Shown piece after piece: positions 10,651 through 23,205 of a stretch of 64,000 nucleotides of DNA. Positions within the stretch are counted from its first letter, which is position 1; the number at the start of each line of letters is the position of its first letter. Both the position numbers and the translations under genes were made by a program. The DNA is from Malaya genurostris (taxonomy: Eukaryota > Arthropoda > Insecta > Diptera > Culicidae), in NCBI RefSeq assembly GCF_030247185.1, contig NC_080571.1, positions 42,640,002 through 42,704,001 of the forward strand, given 5' to 3'. The notes beneath the pieces are model-generated. The model was given only the letters and a program-made list of their open reading frames with translations, had not been told where the DNA came from and searched no databases.

Positions 10651-11190
10651 TTTCTTTGGAATAATTGAAGAAAATAAAAAATCCCATATTTTTGTTGAAG
10701 GTAGTGCAAAGTTTTGTTGTTTCCTGGCAAAGTTATAAAACATTCTATCTTTTTCTTACGTATGATAAAACCTTACACCGAAGCGAAATATGCAACTTCA
10801 TGCAGCTGATTTTAACAAAATTTATAGGAAAAGATATGCCCAAAAATATAAAAAAAATTAAGTGGAACTCGATGGAACATTTTTTTCAGGCCTTTTCAAA
10901 GTTAGTTATAGTTATTGAATTATGACAACCCCCTTAAAACTAGTTTTCTAATCATAACTTGTTTCAAGTTATTTTTTTTATACATACTTTGTTTGGAATA
11001 ATTGTAGAAAATATAAAATTCCATAATTTTGTAGAAGGTAATGCATAGGTTTATTCTTTTCTGGAAAAGTTATACATCATTTTTTACCTATTTTTACCTA
11101 GGAAACCTTGTACCGAAGCGAAATATGCAACTCAATGCAGCAAACTTTTACAATACTTATAGGAAAATGTATTCCTAATCCAATTTATTT
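10586..11190 (+). repeat. Tandem pair of about 265-bp units
   Basis: Unit 1 (about 10586-10850) and unit 2 (about 10922-11190) both start GACAACCCCCTTAAAA, continue TAACTTGTTTC.AGTTATTTT, and include ACCGAAGCGAAATATGCAAC near the end. They are diverged direct repeats. A piece around 10855-10895 (AAGTGGAACTCGATGG) recurs inverted at 12395-12420. No coding signal. Confidence 0.7.
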
Positions 11191-11199
11191 TCCAATGAG

Positions 11200-12900
11200 A
11201 ATATGCTGAGTACTATTCGTCTGACTCATTTTCACTATGACCATGCTGAAACCATGAATAATTAAGCAACGGAGGGCGTCACGCGTCTGCTATTTCTGTA
11301 ACTCACTTTTGCAGTGAGCGTAGATATGGGCAATTCGCTCCTGAGCTATTCCAGTGAATCGAATCTTTAAAGTGAGCTGATAGCTCACAGCTCTTTTCAA
11401 AAGAACCGCAGCTCACCAGTTCACCGCACTGGTAAGCAGGGATGCCAGGTTCACAGTTCAATCCGTGTTTCACAGATTGTCAACCTTTACAACCACAGAT
11501 TTAAAAAATGGCACAGATTTTCACAAATACAGATTCACAGGTCACAGATTTTGAAATCGATCACAGATGTTTGAAATTGATCACAGTTTAGCACCAAAAA
11601 TTACAGAACGGTAGGAAATAGTTGTACCTTTTTTTTTTGCTTACCAAAATTATTCCGATCAGCTATTATGGAAACGTGCACAGATTTTGCACAGACAGTT
11701 TTTTGGCTTGATCGCAGATTTTTGAATAAAATGACCTGGCCCCAATGCGGGTAAGGTGGAAATAAGCTACGAGCTGAACGGATCTTCGGCTTTTGAAGAG
11801 AGAGCGTTATAAATGAGAAGAAATGTGTGCATGAGCTTTTGTTCGTTCTTCCAAATGTGTATCTACCCTTCTTTAACAGATTGAATGAGCCATTGTCAAT
11901 GAAAAAATCTTACCTCTCACTCAGTAGGCTAAGGTACATTCAGGGATGCCACTTTTGCAGATATTCTTACATATGACATAATAATAATTCGCAGACAAAT
12001 TAGTTCGCAAAGCATTGTTCTTTGTGCATCAATGATTTCGATCATGCATATAAAAGAAGAATGGAGTAAGAAAAACGGCGCAAGAAAACGGCCCTCAAAA
12101 CAAACTTTCAGTTCAATCTAAATGAGCTGATGAGCTGAATCGATTCCCTTTAGTGAGCTGATAGCACATCTCTCAGTGAGCGTCGCAATCAACCTATCGT
12201 CTTAAAAACGTGTTATTTCGCGATAACTCAATTTATTTAAACGTTTAAAAATGAAATCTCATCGAAGAAAATGTATTTTTACAATACATTTTCAAATTTT
12301 GTTTGGGAAACATTTTTACATTTTTTAATATGTGTTGAATTATTGATAATTTTTCGGATTTTCAATATTTAAAACTAATTTTGAAAGGGCCAAAAAAATT
12401 GCATCGAGTTCCACTTAGATTTTTTCTAATATTGTTAATTGTCAAAAAGTAAACAGAATAAAAATCACAACAATTTGCCTAAGTTGGGCCTGTAAGCATG
12501 AGCTTGGTTATGCATGTTTACGCGCACTTTGTAGTAGATACTTAGGTAATAGAGGTAGATTGTACGTAGATAAAACCAAAAAACAACTGTTTTCAAAATA
12601 AAGTGAATATATCTAAAAAAAAAACTTTTTTTCATTATTTATATTTTCAGCAAAAATACTTCAAATATTTTTTTCTTCAAAATGATACAGAAAAAAAAAT
12701 TTATGCGGAAAAAAAATTATTTTTACTCGAAATTGGTACTACCCCCTTAACAAAAGTTAACGTGCCACTTTCAAAAGAAGCGTAATATAATCTTGTAAAA
12801 CTTCCACGAAGACACGTTAGCTCTTAAAAATCAGTGAAAGCCAGTACAGACTTTTGACCGTCTTTTTTCCAGTTTTGGACCACTGTGCGCCGGGTAAAAT
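11200..12900. other. Repeat-derived non-coding DNA
   Basis: 11438-11750 holds a small element bounded by GCCAGGT and ACCTGGC with many CACAGATTT motifs inside. Related segments ending AGTGAGCTGATAGC occur at 11340-11390 and 12120-12175. The rest is AT-rich with long A or T runs. None of the short frames has recognisable content. Confidence 0.45.
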
Positions 12901-15480
12901 ATACTGATGGGCCATTTGTGCTTCCGAACCGAAGCTAAAAGCTTTTGTTTCCATCGCGAAAATGACCCATTTGCTTTATCCCGTGATATTGAAAATGTGC
13001 CGAATACCAACGAATCGGTTGCGAGTCAATTTCAAGTATTCAACCGTTGGCGATTTGTGGAGCTTCCAACCAAATGGAAAATCTTTTGTCGGGAAAAAAG
13101 TTGAATGTAGGTTATGTTTCGGATGTTTAAAAATTTAAAAACCTACAAGTAAAAGAAAACGCAACCCTGACGGCTAAGGCTAAGTACAATATAACGAGAC
13201 AAAGTCGACAGTTCCGATGGGGGTGGTGGTGATGGCGGAAGTCGTTCATCGAAGGACAATCCGATTGTGATTGGTGTGTGTGTGTCGCCACCGGAGACTG
13301 CGATGGAGGACGGGTCTTACGAAAAGACACATCCATTCCGTGCCGGCTAATCATCCGCACCGAGTTCTTCTCGGGTGTTGTTTTGTGGTAAGCCGATATC
13401 CGACAGAAATCTGCCGGAGACCCCCGGTTGATAGATCTTCAAACGAAGCATTAGTGAAATTGATACCAAGGGAGAGAGAGAGGGAGAGAGATAGCAGATG
13501 CTGGATTAGAATGCGGTTGATGAATTAACGTTTTTGTTTGCTCACGGGTCTGTTGTTTGAGTGTTCTAAGTAAGAGTGATGTTTTTTTTGGGATTTGAAA
13601 ACGAAGTAGGGGCGAGCCAGAACATTTGTTTGCTTTCCAGTTGGAATAATTTTTAAAGAAATGAATTTCTATGGTAGATTGAGTTAACAAAAAAAAACCT
13701 ACTTGAAACCCACTTTTTTTTGCAAGCATCACCATCCAAAAGCAGTTGATGATGCGTACTTATGTTCCCAAAAAAAACAACAGTGTTCATAAAACCGAAT
13801 TCTCCCTGATTGCTTGAAGTGTTATTATCAAACCCACACTCGTTGGACCCCTCGGCCAGGCCAGGCCAGGCTCGTGGAGTGCTGCTGCACCGGTTGCTGC
13901 AAGCCGCAACCTTTCCACCGGGCGCAGCAGCAGCACTCTATCAGCCTGGTAGACGGACAGAAGCAATCTTGTTTGGATAATACCACTTTATGGGGACACT
14001 GACAAAGTGCCATCCATCCTCTTGGACACATGAAAAAAGGAAAGAAAGACAGAAAAAAACGAAGTAGCCGGCGAATCCCGTTGAATAGGTTAGCTTGTCA
14101 AAAGTTAGTCTTTCCTTTTATTTCTTCACCAGCACCAATGATAGCCTTTTGAAAGTTGTGTCTTGTGTTTACTTTTTATACACGCTACTGAAGAGTCGTT
14201 GTTGATGATGTGGCTCGTGACGGCGGCGACGGCGGCGGCGGTGGTGGCGAAAGAGTTGGTTATTTTTCCCGTTGTAGCTCATACTCGTTCAATCTGCCGA
14301 TGTCAAGGAGGCTGCCGCTGCCGGGGGGTGGTGAGGGGCGAAGGACGAAGGTGGCGGAAGACAAACACCACTTAACCCACTTCCGCAGTGGAAAGGACTG
14401 GGTTGGATTGCTTTCGTGGGTGGGTGGGTGCTTTGGTTATTTCGATGCCGGGAAGTTGCTTTGTTTTTCCATCGACGGTCTCCTTCCATAATGTTGTGCT
14501 CTCAGCGAAAAATGGCTCAGGATACACTTGAAGGGATCCTTGGGGAGGGATAATGTATGTAAAATTAATTCCAGCCACGTTCGATCCCACTCCAGTCTAG
14601 CACATGTGTGTGCGTGGCTGTGTTTCGATGTATGACAATGAGTTTAAGTTTGAGTGTGTGTATGTGTGTGTGTTTGGATGGTTACATTTATCAGAGAAGG
14701 GATTTAAATTGCCGGTCCTTCGCGTCGTTAGAAAGCTCTAATTCTGGCCATTAAAGCTGGTGATTCGCCTGCACATTTGCGCTGATCAACCCAAGCACAC
14801 CCACGCAAATGACTCCGGAGCGAGACTTTACGTTCTAACAATCAGGCCAAGATTTCTGGAGAGTTCAGCATCAGCAGTTGTTACACAGCACCGGGTACCA
14901 TCATCATTATCTTGACACTGCAAGCCCCAAACCGAAGGATGGATGGGCATTCTGGGATCAAATCTAGTAGCCTGCCTTTTATTCTAGAATTACACGAAAC
15001 AATGAAAGCTGGCAGCGCTCCACAGCCGAAGGGCCACGTGGTTTTGTAATCAGGCGAAAAGTGAGAAAAGGAAGTAAAAGCAATAAAGTAGGCTCTGTTT
15101 GTGTGTGCGGAGGGGATTTTTTTTCGGGCGAAAGTCGATAATCTACCACCAGTCAATGAAGAAAATGTGGAAAACTGGCAGCCATAAAAGCCCCCTATTT
15201 CCTTGATGTATGACCTAGCTATCCAATCAGTTTTGTAGCACCCAACGACGCATTCAATCAGTTTGTTTGTGTTTCGTTTTGCGGTGCCCGTTGGTGTTTG
15301 ATAGATTAACGATGATTCCGCTGAAAGAATCTCAATAGGCATACTTTTTATCGGGAATGGGTATCCGTCGGTTAAAGTCCCGTGTGCTGCGGAATTCTTC
15401 TTTCGATACGGGGTAGCGCAATTTTATTTAACTGCTTGAAGAAACTTTCAATAAAATTTAGTCATATAGGCACAAACTGT
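12900..15480. other. GC-richer unique island
   Basis: This block is visibly richer in G and C than its neighbours and carries no repeat signatures apart from short (GGC/GGT), GT and GA tracts (for example 13465-13490, 14220-14250, 14600-14675). Open frames up to 153 codons on either strand have no recognisable domain, start context or splice architecture that I can defend. It is the most host-like stretch in the window, possibly intronic or regulatory. Confidence 0.45.
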
Positions 15481-15489
15481 TTCAACAGA

Positions 15490-15525
15490 CAGTGTCCTAT
15501 GCATTGAACCGCCAGCCCAGGCACA
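15490..15525 (-). repeat. Possible tRNA-SINE head fragment
   Basis: TCCTATGCATTGAACCGCCA followed by GCCCAGG matches the tRNA-like end of the SINE at 25421-25628 over about 30 bp. The body of the SINE is missing. Confidence 0.4.
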
Positions 15526-15579
15526 GCAGTTCCAATTAAACTGCTAGTGCAATTTAGTAGTTCAACACCCGACCAAAAA

Positions 15580-16370
15580 ATAAGAGCAATCTAATATCAT
15601 AATCATAATTTATTCAGTTTTCATTTCTTATATTTGATTATATTTGATCGAAAATGTTTTCATTGTTTTTCAAAATATTCCCCTGGATGATCCATACAAT
15701 TTTGCATACGCTTGAACCAAATTTCATAACATTTCTTTCGCTCTTCTTGAGGTACCCTTTTAAGGAGTACTGATTCGATCTCCACACCGTTTATACTTTA
15801 CGGAAGGGAACAGATAGAAGTCGTTAGGTGCCAAGTGCACCATAAATTAGACGTTTTGGGAGCAGTATGTGCGTTTATACCGAAAAAAAACAAGCCACCA
15901 TTTTCTTCGAAGTACTTCGAGCGTGAACAACTTTTGGCGGATTTGGTTCTTTTTGGAACACCCATACAGTCGAATGCTGTTTAGTTTCGGGTTCATATGA
16001 GTAAATCCATGTTTCGTCATCTGTGTAGATGTTATACGCCAAATTAGAAGCACCACGATTGCATTTTTTCAGCATTTCTTTGCACCACTCGACACGAGTC
16101 TTTTTTGAGGCGATGGTCAAGTTATGTGGAATCAAACGTGAACAAATTTTTTTCATGGCTGAATGTTCATGCAAAATAACATATAAACTTTTCACACTAA
16201 TGTCCAAGGCTGCCTACATGCCCCGGTAGGTCACATGGTGATCTTCCTTTATCAGATTTTTCACAGCATCGATGTTTTCTGGCAAAACAATTGATTTTGG
16301 ACGACGTTTTTTTTTAATTCATCGGCACGTGAACTACGATCACGATTGAATTCCTTATACTTGTTGCCTT
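15580..16370 (-). pseudogene. mariner transposase, internally deleted
   Basis: Reading the minus strand gives RPKSIVLPENIDAVKNLIKE, DHHVTYRGM, a stop, then DISVKSLYVILHEHSAMKKI, LTIASKKTRVEWCKEML and the first catalytic block YTDDETWIYSYEPETKQ, followed by SKKMVACFF. The frame then breaks. After a deletion that removes the second-Asp block, it resumes at LAPNDFYLFPSV (third catalytic Asp) and ends with RMQ, then HPGEYFEKQ and a stop at 15660-15662. Mariners are normally about 345 residues; here the N-terminus, the HDNA block and part of the middle are lost. Its 5' end runs into the modular repeat at 16364. Confidence 0.8.
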
Positions 16371-17412
16371 TCTCATATAGAAAGGCTATGCAATCACTGT
16401 GAAAATCGACTTTTTAACCGAGGCCCGAAAGGTCGAATGTCATATACCATTCGACTCAGCTCGACGAACTGAACAAATGTCTGTGTGTGTATGTGTGTGT
16501 ATGTAACAAAAATATGCACTCACTTTTCTCAGAGATGGCTAAACCGATTTTCACAAACAAAGATTCAAATGAAAGGTCTCATAGTCCCATAGCCTGCTAT
16601 AGAAGTTCATTCCGATCCGACTTCCGGTTCCGGAGATATAGGATGATATGTACCAAAAAGTAAAAAAATATGCACTCACTTTTTTCAGAGATGGCTGAAT
16701 CGATTTTCACAAACTAAGATTCAAATGAAAGGTATTATGGTCCCATAGCTTGCTATTGAATTTCATTTGAATGTGACTTCCGGTTCCGAAGTTACACGGT
16801 AATATGCGAAAATTTGAGGAAAGTTTACATTCAATTATCTCTCGAACATCTCAACCGATTTTTGCAAACTAAGAAATGAAAGGTCTTATAATACCCTAAA
16901 AGTTTGTGGAACATTTTATCAGGATCCGACTTCCGGTTTCGGAACTAAAGGGTGATAAATGGAAAATTACCAATTTTATTAGTATTTTTCCACGAACGAT
17001 GGTTAAAAACAGGTACAAATCCCATAAAACTGTCTGATAAATTCTTCTAGTTTGCAGAGTTTGTTAGTTTGTGGACATGAAAACTTAATTCGGCATTACT
17101 GGTACCCTCTTTTCCTGTTCCGAGAGCACCGAAAGTGGAGAAGAAAAACTCGTAAAGGTAAATTCACTTCGATTTCTTTGCGATGCTTGAACCGATTTTC
17201 ACAAATCTTGATATGAATTAAAGTTCATACTGTCTTTAAACCTACTGTGAAATTTCATCCGGATCCGACTTCCGGTTCCGCAGTTGCAGGGCGATGAGTG
17301 TCAAAGTTTTCAAATCGCCATATAGAGTGACAATATGTACAACACCGAAAGAAGAAAAAAACACAAAACGAACAAGGCGTGCTTTGTTCTATTTCGTACA
17401 CGTTGTGTAGTG
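16364..17412 (+). repeat. Modular interspersed repeat, left part (interrupted by LINE)
   Basis: Starts near TTGCCTTTCTCATATAGAAA and includes ATACCATTCGACTCAGCTCG, a short GT-rich tract, then several diverged monomers of about 130-170 bp. Each monomer carries GAGATGGCTAAACCGATTTT, AAATGAAAGGTCT and CCGACTTCCGGTTCCGGA. Monomers start near 16510, 16670, 16830 and 17160. The right end of the same element is at 22646-23205, ending in GAGAAAGGCATCATTACACC then ACTAGGTGGATTAAAA. Other copies: 24640-25030, 34036-34335 and 34490-34862 / 37430-37740. Non-coding; mechanism of spread unknown to me. Confidence 0.75.
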
Positions 17413-17416
17413 ATGT

Positions 17417-17595
<179 letters not shown>

Positions 17596-17666
17596 TAAGA
17601 CCCTCATAATGGCATTCCTTCCAATAGCTAGAACCTTTTTGAAGCAGTTACCAGCTCAATGGCCAA

Positions 17667-18212
17667 TTGTCTCAGGTTTTGTATCTTTTGATGGATAATT
17701 TATCACCCGTCGCAAATGATACAATCACTGTCCTGCAGTGGAATTGTCGAAGCATCATGCCAAAACTTGATTCATTTAAAATATTATTGCATAGTCAAAA
17801 ATGTGATGTATTTGCTTTATGCGAAACATGGCTTACTTCAAACATAGCTTTAAATTTTAATGATTTTAACATTATACGTCTCGATAGAGACTCTCCGTAT
17901 GGTGGAGTGCTTTTGGGAATTAAGAAATGCTGTTCCTTTTATAGATTAAACATCCCTTCAACTTCTAGTATAGAAGTTGTTGCTTGCCAAATAAACATTA
18001 AAGGCAAAGATATTTGCATAGCTTCGGTTTATATTCCTCCAAAAGCACAAGTTGGACAGCGACAGCTTAATGAAATGGTTGAAGCCCTTCCTGCTCCACG
18101 ATTGATTCTGGGGGATTTAAATTCGCACGGAATGATGTGGGGTTCCGTTTATAATGATAGCAGATCATCTTTAATACAAAACATTTGTGACAATTTTAGC
18201 ATGACGGTATTA
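17667..18212 (+). pseudogene. LINE ORF2, 5' part: APE endonuclease
   Basis: Open frame with ATGs at 17667 and 17691. Endonuclease landmarks are ITVLQWNCRSI (metal-binding Asn), FALCETWL (catalytic Glu), VYIPPKAQ and LILGDLNSHGMMWGS (Asp/Asn pair). The frame reads into the inserted MITE and stops at 18216-18218 (TAG). The rest of the endonuclease (SALDLSLCS, then GSDHLPI with the catalytic His) is on the far side of the insertion at 19000-19095. The enzyme nicks target DNA to prime reverse transcription. Broken by insertion. Confidence 0.85.
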
Positions 18213-18213
18213 A

Positions 18214-18958
18214 GGTAGCGCTTCGCCGTGGTCAGGTCGAAGCGAGACAACTCACTGCTTCCTCTTGCTTTGTCGCCGAAATTTCACCCTAAATTGCAAA
18301 TTTCTCCAATACTAAGCCGATTCACGAAAAATCAAAAACATACGATTGTAGGTAAAGGATTATACTATGCATTTGGCGAAAAATATTAGTTAGAAAGCTT
18401 TTCTTTCGCGAGATTTCGTGCGAGTTTTGTTAAACATTTTGTTTTCTTTTTTCCTTTTCTCGCTATAAACAACTCGCATATGTAGGGATGTGCTACGTTT
18501 TCAACAAAGCGTCAAAGCTAGTAGCGATGAAAATCATTACTGATTTCTGGTTCTACTGAAACATGAATAGACATTATTTTACAAAGTAGTAACACTTACT
18601 TACATTTTCTACTCATCTATATTCAACGTTTACGCAGAGAGAACAAACAACGAAAACAAAAGAAATGTTGTTAGCGTCTACCGCAAGTGGCATTTTGCAC
18701 ACCCCAATGCATGCGTGGACATTGTGTGCGTGCGAAAAAATAAGGAAAAACTCATTTATTTTTATAACTCGCACGAAATCTTTCGATAAAAACGTTTATC
18801 AGGCATAATTTATATACGAATCGATAGAAAAATTATTTACCTAGAATCGTATGTTCTTGGAATTTCCGTTTTCTTCCCCGTTTTCTCACAATTTTGGGTA
18901 AAGTGCATGAAACCCCGGGATAGGCAGCGAACTCCCGTGACCACGGCGAAGCGCTACC
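18214..18958. mobile_element. TTAA-flanked (piggyBac-type) MITE
   Basis: A 745-bp insertion inside LINE ORF2, bounded by TTAA at 18210-18213 and 18959-18962. Its ends are inverted: left GGTAGCGCTTCGCCGTGGTC, right reverse complement starting with the same 20 bases. Subterminal segments are also loosely inverted (TCGTGCGAGTT on the left against ACTCGCACGAAA on the right). No transposase. A four-base TTAA duplication is the hallmark of piggyBac-superfamily insertion. The inserted length (745 + 4 bp) leaves remainder 2 on division by 3, which exactly accounts for the frame difference between the flanking LINE frames. Confidence 0.88.
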
Positions 18959-18964
18959 TTAAAT

Positions 18965-21900
18965 ATGGGTAGCATGACACGGATCCCAAGACCTCCTGCA
19001 CGCCCAAGTGCATTAGATCTATCTCTTTGCTCAACATCAATTCGACTAGATTGCACCTGGAAAATATTGCCTGATTTACACGGTAGCGATCATTTACCAA
19101 TCATCATCTCAATTAGCTGTAACAAATGTATTGCTAATTCAGCTAGTATTCCATATGATTTGACAAAAAATATCGACTGGATTAAATACCAAAGTAGAAT
19201 CTCTAGTATTTTGAATTCAATGGAAGAGCTCCCTCCACTTGAAGAATATGACTTCCTCGTTTGTTCGATTCTGGAGGCAGCAGAACAATCCCAAACTAAA
19301 CGCTTTCCTGGGCCAACGACTAACAGAAGGCCTCCCAACCCCTGGTGGGACAAAGAGTGCTCAGAGACTAAACTCGCAAAACAAAATGCTTGCAAGACGT
19401 TTCTAAAACGGGGAGGAGGAACTCCTCAGAATTTTGAAAAACTAATGGTTTTAGAAACCAAGTACAAGAGCATACTTCGAGCCAAAAAATGTAGCTATTG
19501 GAGACATTTTGTCGAAGGTTTGTCAAGAGATACCTCAATGAGCACTCTTTGGAACACGGCCAGACGAATGAGGAATCGTAACGTGGGCAATGAGAGTGAT
19601 GAATACTCGAACCGATGGATATTTGACTTTGCTAGGAAAGTTTGCCCAGATTCTGTTCCTACGCAGAGCATTATACGGGAATCTCCTCCAAATAATGGTT
19701 TTATTAATAACCCATTTTCAATGATGGAATTTTCTATAGCACTCTTGTCTTGTAACAATAACGCTCCAGGGTTGGACAGAATTAAATTCAACTTGGTGAA
19801 GAATCTGCCCAACCTCGCAAAAAGACATTTGTTGGAATTGTTCAACAAGTTTCTTGAGCAAAATATTGTTCCACCTGACTGGAGACAAGTGAAAGTTATC
19901 GCCATTCAAAAACCGGGGAAACCAGCTTCCAATCACAACTCATATAGACCCATTGCGATGTTGTCCTGCATCAGAAAATTGTTCGAAAAAATTATTCTAC
20001 GACGTCTCGACACTTGGGTCGAGACGAACGGTTTGTTGTCAGATACTCAGTTTGGCTTCCGTAGAAATAAAGGGACGAATGATTGCCTTGCATTACTTTC
20101 GTCTGACATCCAAATTGCCTTCGCTCAAAAGCAACAAATGGCATCTGTATTTTTAGACATTAAAGGAGCATTTGATTCAGTTTCCATTGATGTTCTTTCA
20201 GACAAGCTCCACCAAAATGGACTCCCAGCGGTTATAAATAATTATTTGCACAACCTTTTGTCAGAGAAACGCATGCATTTTTCACATGGCGATTTGGCAA
20301 CACTCAGAAATAGTTACATGGGTCTCCCGCAAGGCTCATGCCTCAGTCCGCTCCTCTATAATTTTTACGTAAATGACATTGACAGCTGTCTAGTAACCCC
20401 ATGTACACTAAGACAATTGGCAGATGATGGCGTGGTTTCAATTACTGGACCCAAAGCTATTGATCTGCATAAACCATTGCAAGATACCTTAGATAACTTG
20501 TCCGTTTGGGCTGTTCATCTTGGTATCGAATTCTCTGCGGAGAAAACAGAGTTAGTCGTCTTTTCAAGAAAGCATGATCCCGCGCAGCTTCAGCTCCATA
20601 TGATGGGAAGAATGATCCAACAGGTTTTAACTTTTAAATACCTCGGGGTGTGGTTCGATTCCAAATGCACGTGGGGAGGACACATTAGGTATCTGATAAC
20701 GAAATGCCAACAAAGAGTAAATTTTCTTCGAACAATAACAGGATCTTGGTGGGGTGCTCATCCGCAAGATCTAATAAAATTGTATCAAACAACGATACTT
20801 TCAGTGATGGAATATGGATGCGTTTGTTTTCGTTCCGCTGCAAACTCTCATATTATCAAACTTGAGCGAATTCAGTACCGTTGTTTGCGAATTGCCTTAG
20901 GCTGCATGCATTCGACACATACAATGAGTCTTGAAGTTCTGGCGGGAGTTCTTCCATTGAAAGATCGATTTTGGGAGCTTTCATCACGCCTGCTAATAAG
21001 ATGTGAGGTGCTGAATCCCATGGTAATTAATAATTTCGAACGACTAGTCGAGCTTCGATCTCAAACAAAATTCATGACAGTATATTTTAATCACATGTCA
21101 CAGGAAATCAACCCTTCAAGATATATTCCTATCCGTGTCAGCATCCTGAATGCCCCTGACTCAACTTTATTTTTCGATACATCCATGCAGCGCGAAGTGC
21201 GTGGAATCCCGGAACATCTACGCTCGATGGATATCCCAAAGTTCAGGCATATTGACTGTAAGAAAATGTTTTACACCGACGGATCGCGAATTGAAGAAGC
21301 GACAGGGTTTGGTATATTCAACAATAATGTTTCGGCTTCATTTAGGCTTCAAGAACCTGCATCTGTTTATATAGCAGAGCTAGCAGCAGTTCATTATAGT
21401 TTGAGTGTAATCGTCACATTAATTCCAAACCATTATTTCCTCTTCACAGATAGTCTGAGTGCAATTGAAGCCATTCGCTCAAACATGACTGGCAAGACTG
21501 AACCGTTTTTCCTGGGCAAAATAAAACAGTGCCTGAACGACATATTGAACAATAATTATCTAATCACTATAGTCTGGGTCCCGGCTCATTGCTCCATTCC
21601 TGGCAATGAAAGAGCCGATATTTTAGCCAAACGTGGTGCTATTGAGGGTGAAATTTATGAGAGACCAATTGCTTTCAACGAATTCTATAGCTCGTCTCGC
21701 CAAAGAACACTTGCCAGCTGGCAAGCTTCTTGGGATAAAGATGATCTGGGTCGGTGGATGCACTCAATTATTCCGAAAATATCGACAAAGGCATGGTTCA
21801 GGGGACTGGATGTGAGTAGAGATTTCATTCGTGTGATGTCCAGACTCATGTCCAATCACTACACGTTTGATGCACATCTCCTTCGAATTGGGCTCTCCGA

Positions 21901-22003
21901 GACTAATCATTGTGCTTGCGGAGAAGGTTATCGGGATATTGATCATGTCGTTTGGACATGCGTGGAGTATCGTGATGTCAGATCTCATCTAATAAATTCT
22001 TAG
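18965..22003 (+). pseudogene. LINE ORF2, 3' part: RT, RNase H, zinc finger
   Basis: A 1,012-codon frame. It opens with the end of the endonuclease (GSDHLPI, residue about 40). RT follows, with motif A VFLDIKGAFDSV (about 396), motif B GLPQGSCLSPLLYNFYVND (about 452) and the catalytic site QLADDGVV (about 487, where F/YADD is usual). RNase H has FYTDGS (about 769), ELAAVHYSL, FTDSLSAIEAI (about 827) and WVPAHCSIPGNERAD (about 871-885). A C-terminal CACGEGYRDIDHVVWTC finger lies near 981. It ends at TAG 22001-22003, but the same frame continues 37 more sensible codons (RTQGRLSNIPVRDIL...KKTGVSI) to TAA 22115-22117, so the TAG is probably a nonsense mutation. Confidence 0.9.
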
Positions 22004-22497
22004 CGTACCCAAGGTAGACTATCCAATATCCCAGTTCGAGACATTCTTGCTTGTCGTGACCTTTCATACATGAAACTTATTTATCATTTCATAAAGAAAA
22101 CTGGAGTTTCAATTTAATAAAGGCCCCTTTCAATACTTAGTTCTGATTACAGCTGCGTCCATGAGTTCAACCAATAGCTAAATTAGAATAAAAATAATGT
22201 TATGATACAAACAAACTCGAAACAGTTTATGAAATTATTAACAAAATGTCTGAAAATAACAGCTTATTTTATAATTTATAGAAGTTAATCGTTTGGTTCA
22301 AATAATATTTCCGAGTAGATTTCATAAGTATTTTAAGATTTTAAGTAATAAGAGAATATGTTTTAATAAATTCAAAACGTTGTGACTATGTTAGAATTAA
22401 ATTAGGATAAGAATATTATGTAAAAGTGATGCTACGGCGAAGAAAAACTTATGTAAACTGCCTTAAGAAATAAACGTATTTATGAAAAAAAAAAAAA

Positions 22498-22645
<148 letters not shown>

Positions 22646-23205
22646 CTATTACATGTTTTATGCTGTTTAGCTTGACTTACATATGCAGAAGTAACAGAAA
22701 CGCAGGTTCGTTTCGTTGTTAGATTTCGTATAATTGGTTTAATCGAAATAGAGCATGAGATAGTAAGTATAGGTTTAACTACATTCAAAACTGTTCCAAT
22801 TTGTAGGTCATATTTGTTGGTAGCAAACGAACCAAATTCGGCTATTCCGTTTATCTGAATCCGGTTTCGGAAGAATTGAAAATAGTGATCAAAACTGCAA
22901 AAAGGATCTCACTTACTTTTCTTGGAGATGGCCAAATCGATTTTCACAAACTTATACGTTCAAAAGAAACGTCTTATAGTTTCATACGGAATTCCTTAAT
23001 TTGTTGTGGATACTACTTTCGGTTCCGGAACTACAGGGTAAACAGGTTTTATAGAGTTTGTAAGATTAGATCCGAACAAATTATCATATTTCTATTCAAT
23101 GAACAGTTGTTTTTGCGAATTTCACAATTATATTTATGATGTAATGAGTAATATGAGAAAGGCATCATTACACCACTAGGTGGATTAAAATAGGTTTTTT
23201 TTTTA
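22646..23205 (+). repeat. Modular interspersed repeat, right part
   Basis: Carries the monomer motifs CTTGGAGATGGCCAAATCGA, TTTTCACAAACTTA and TTTCGGTTCCGGAACTACAGG, and the distinctive right end ATGAGAAAGGCATCATTACA, CCACTAGGTGGATTAAAATAGG. Together with 16364-17412 it forms one element split by the I-like LINE. Confidence 0.7.

Noticed and set aside
14881..15342. 153-codon minus-strand frame
   Set aside because: No motif, hydrophobic pattern or family resemblance that I can defend; expected by chance in GC-richer DNA.
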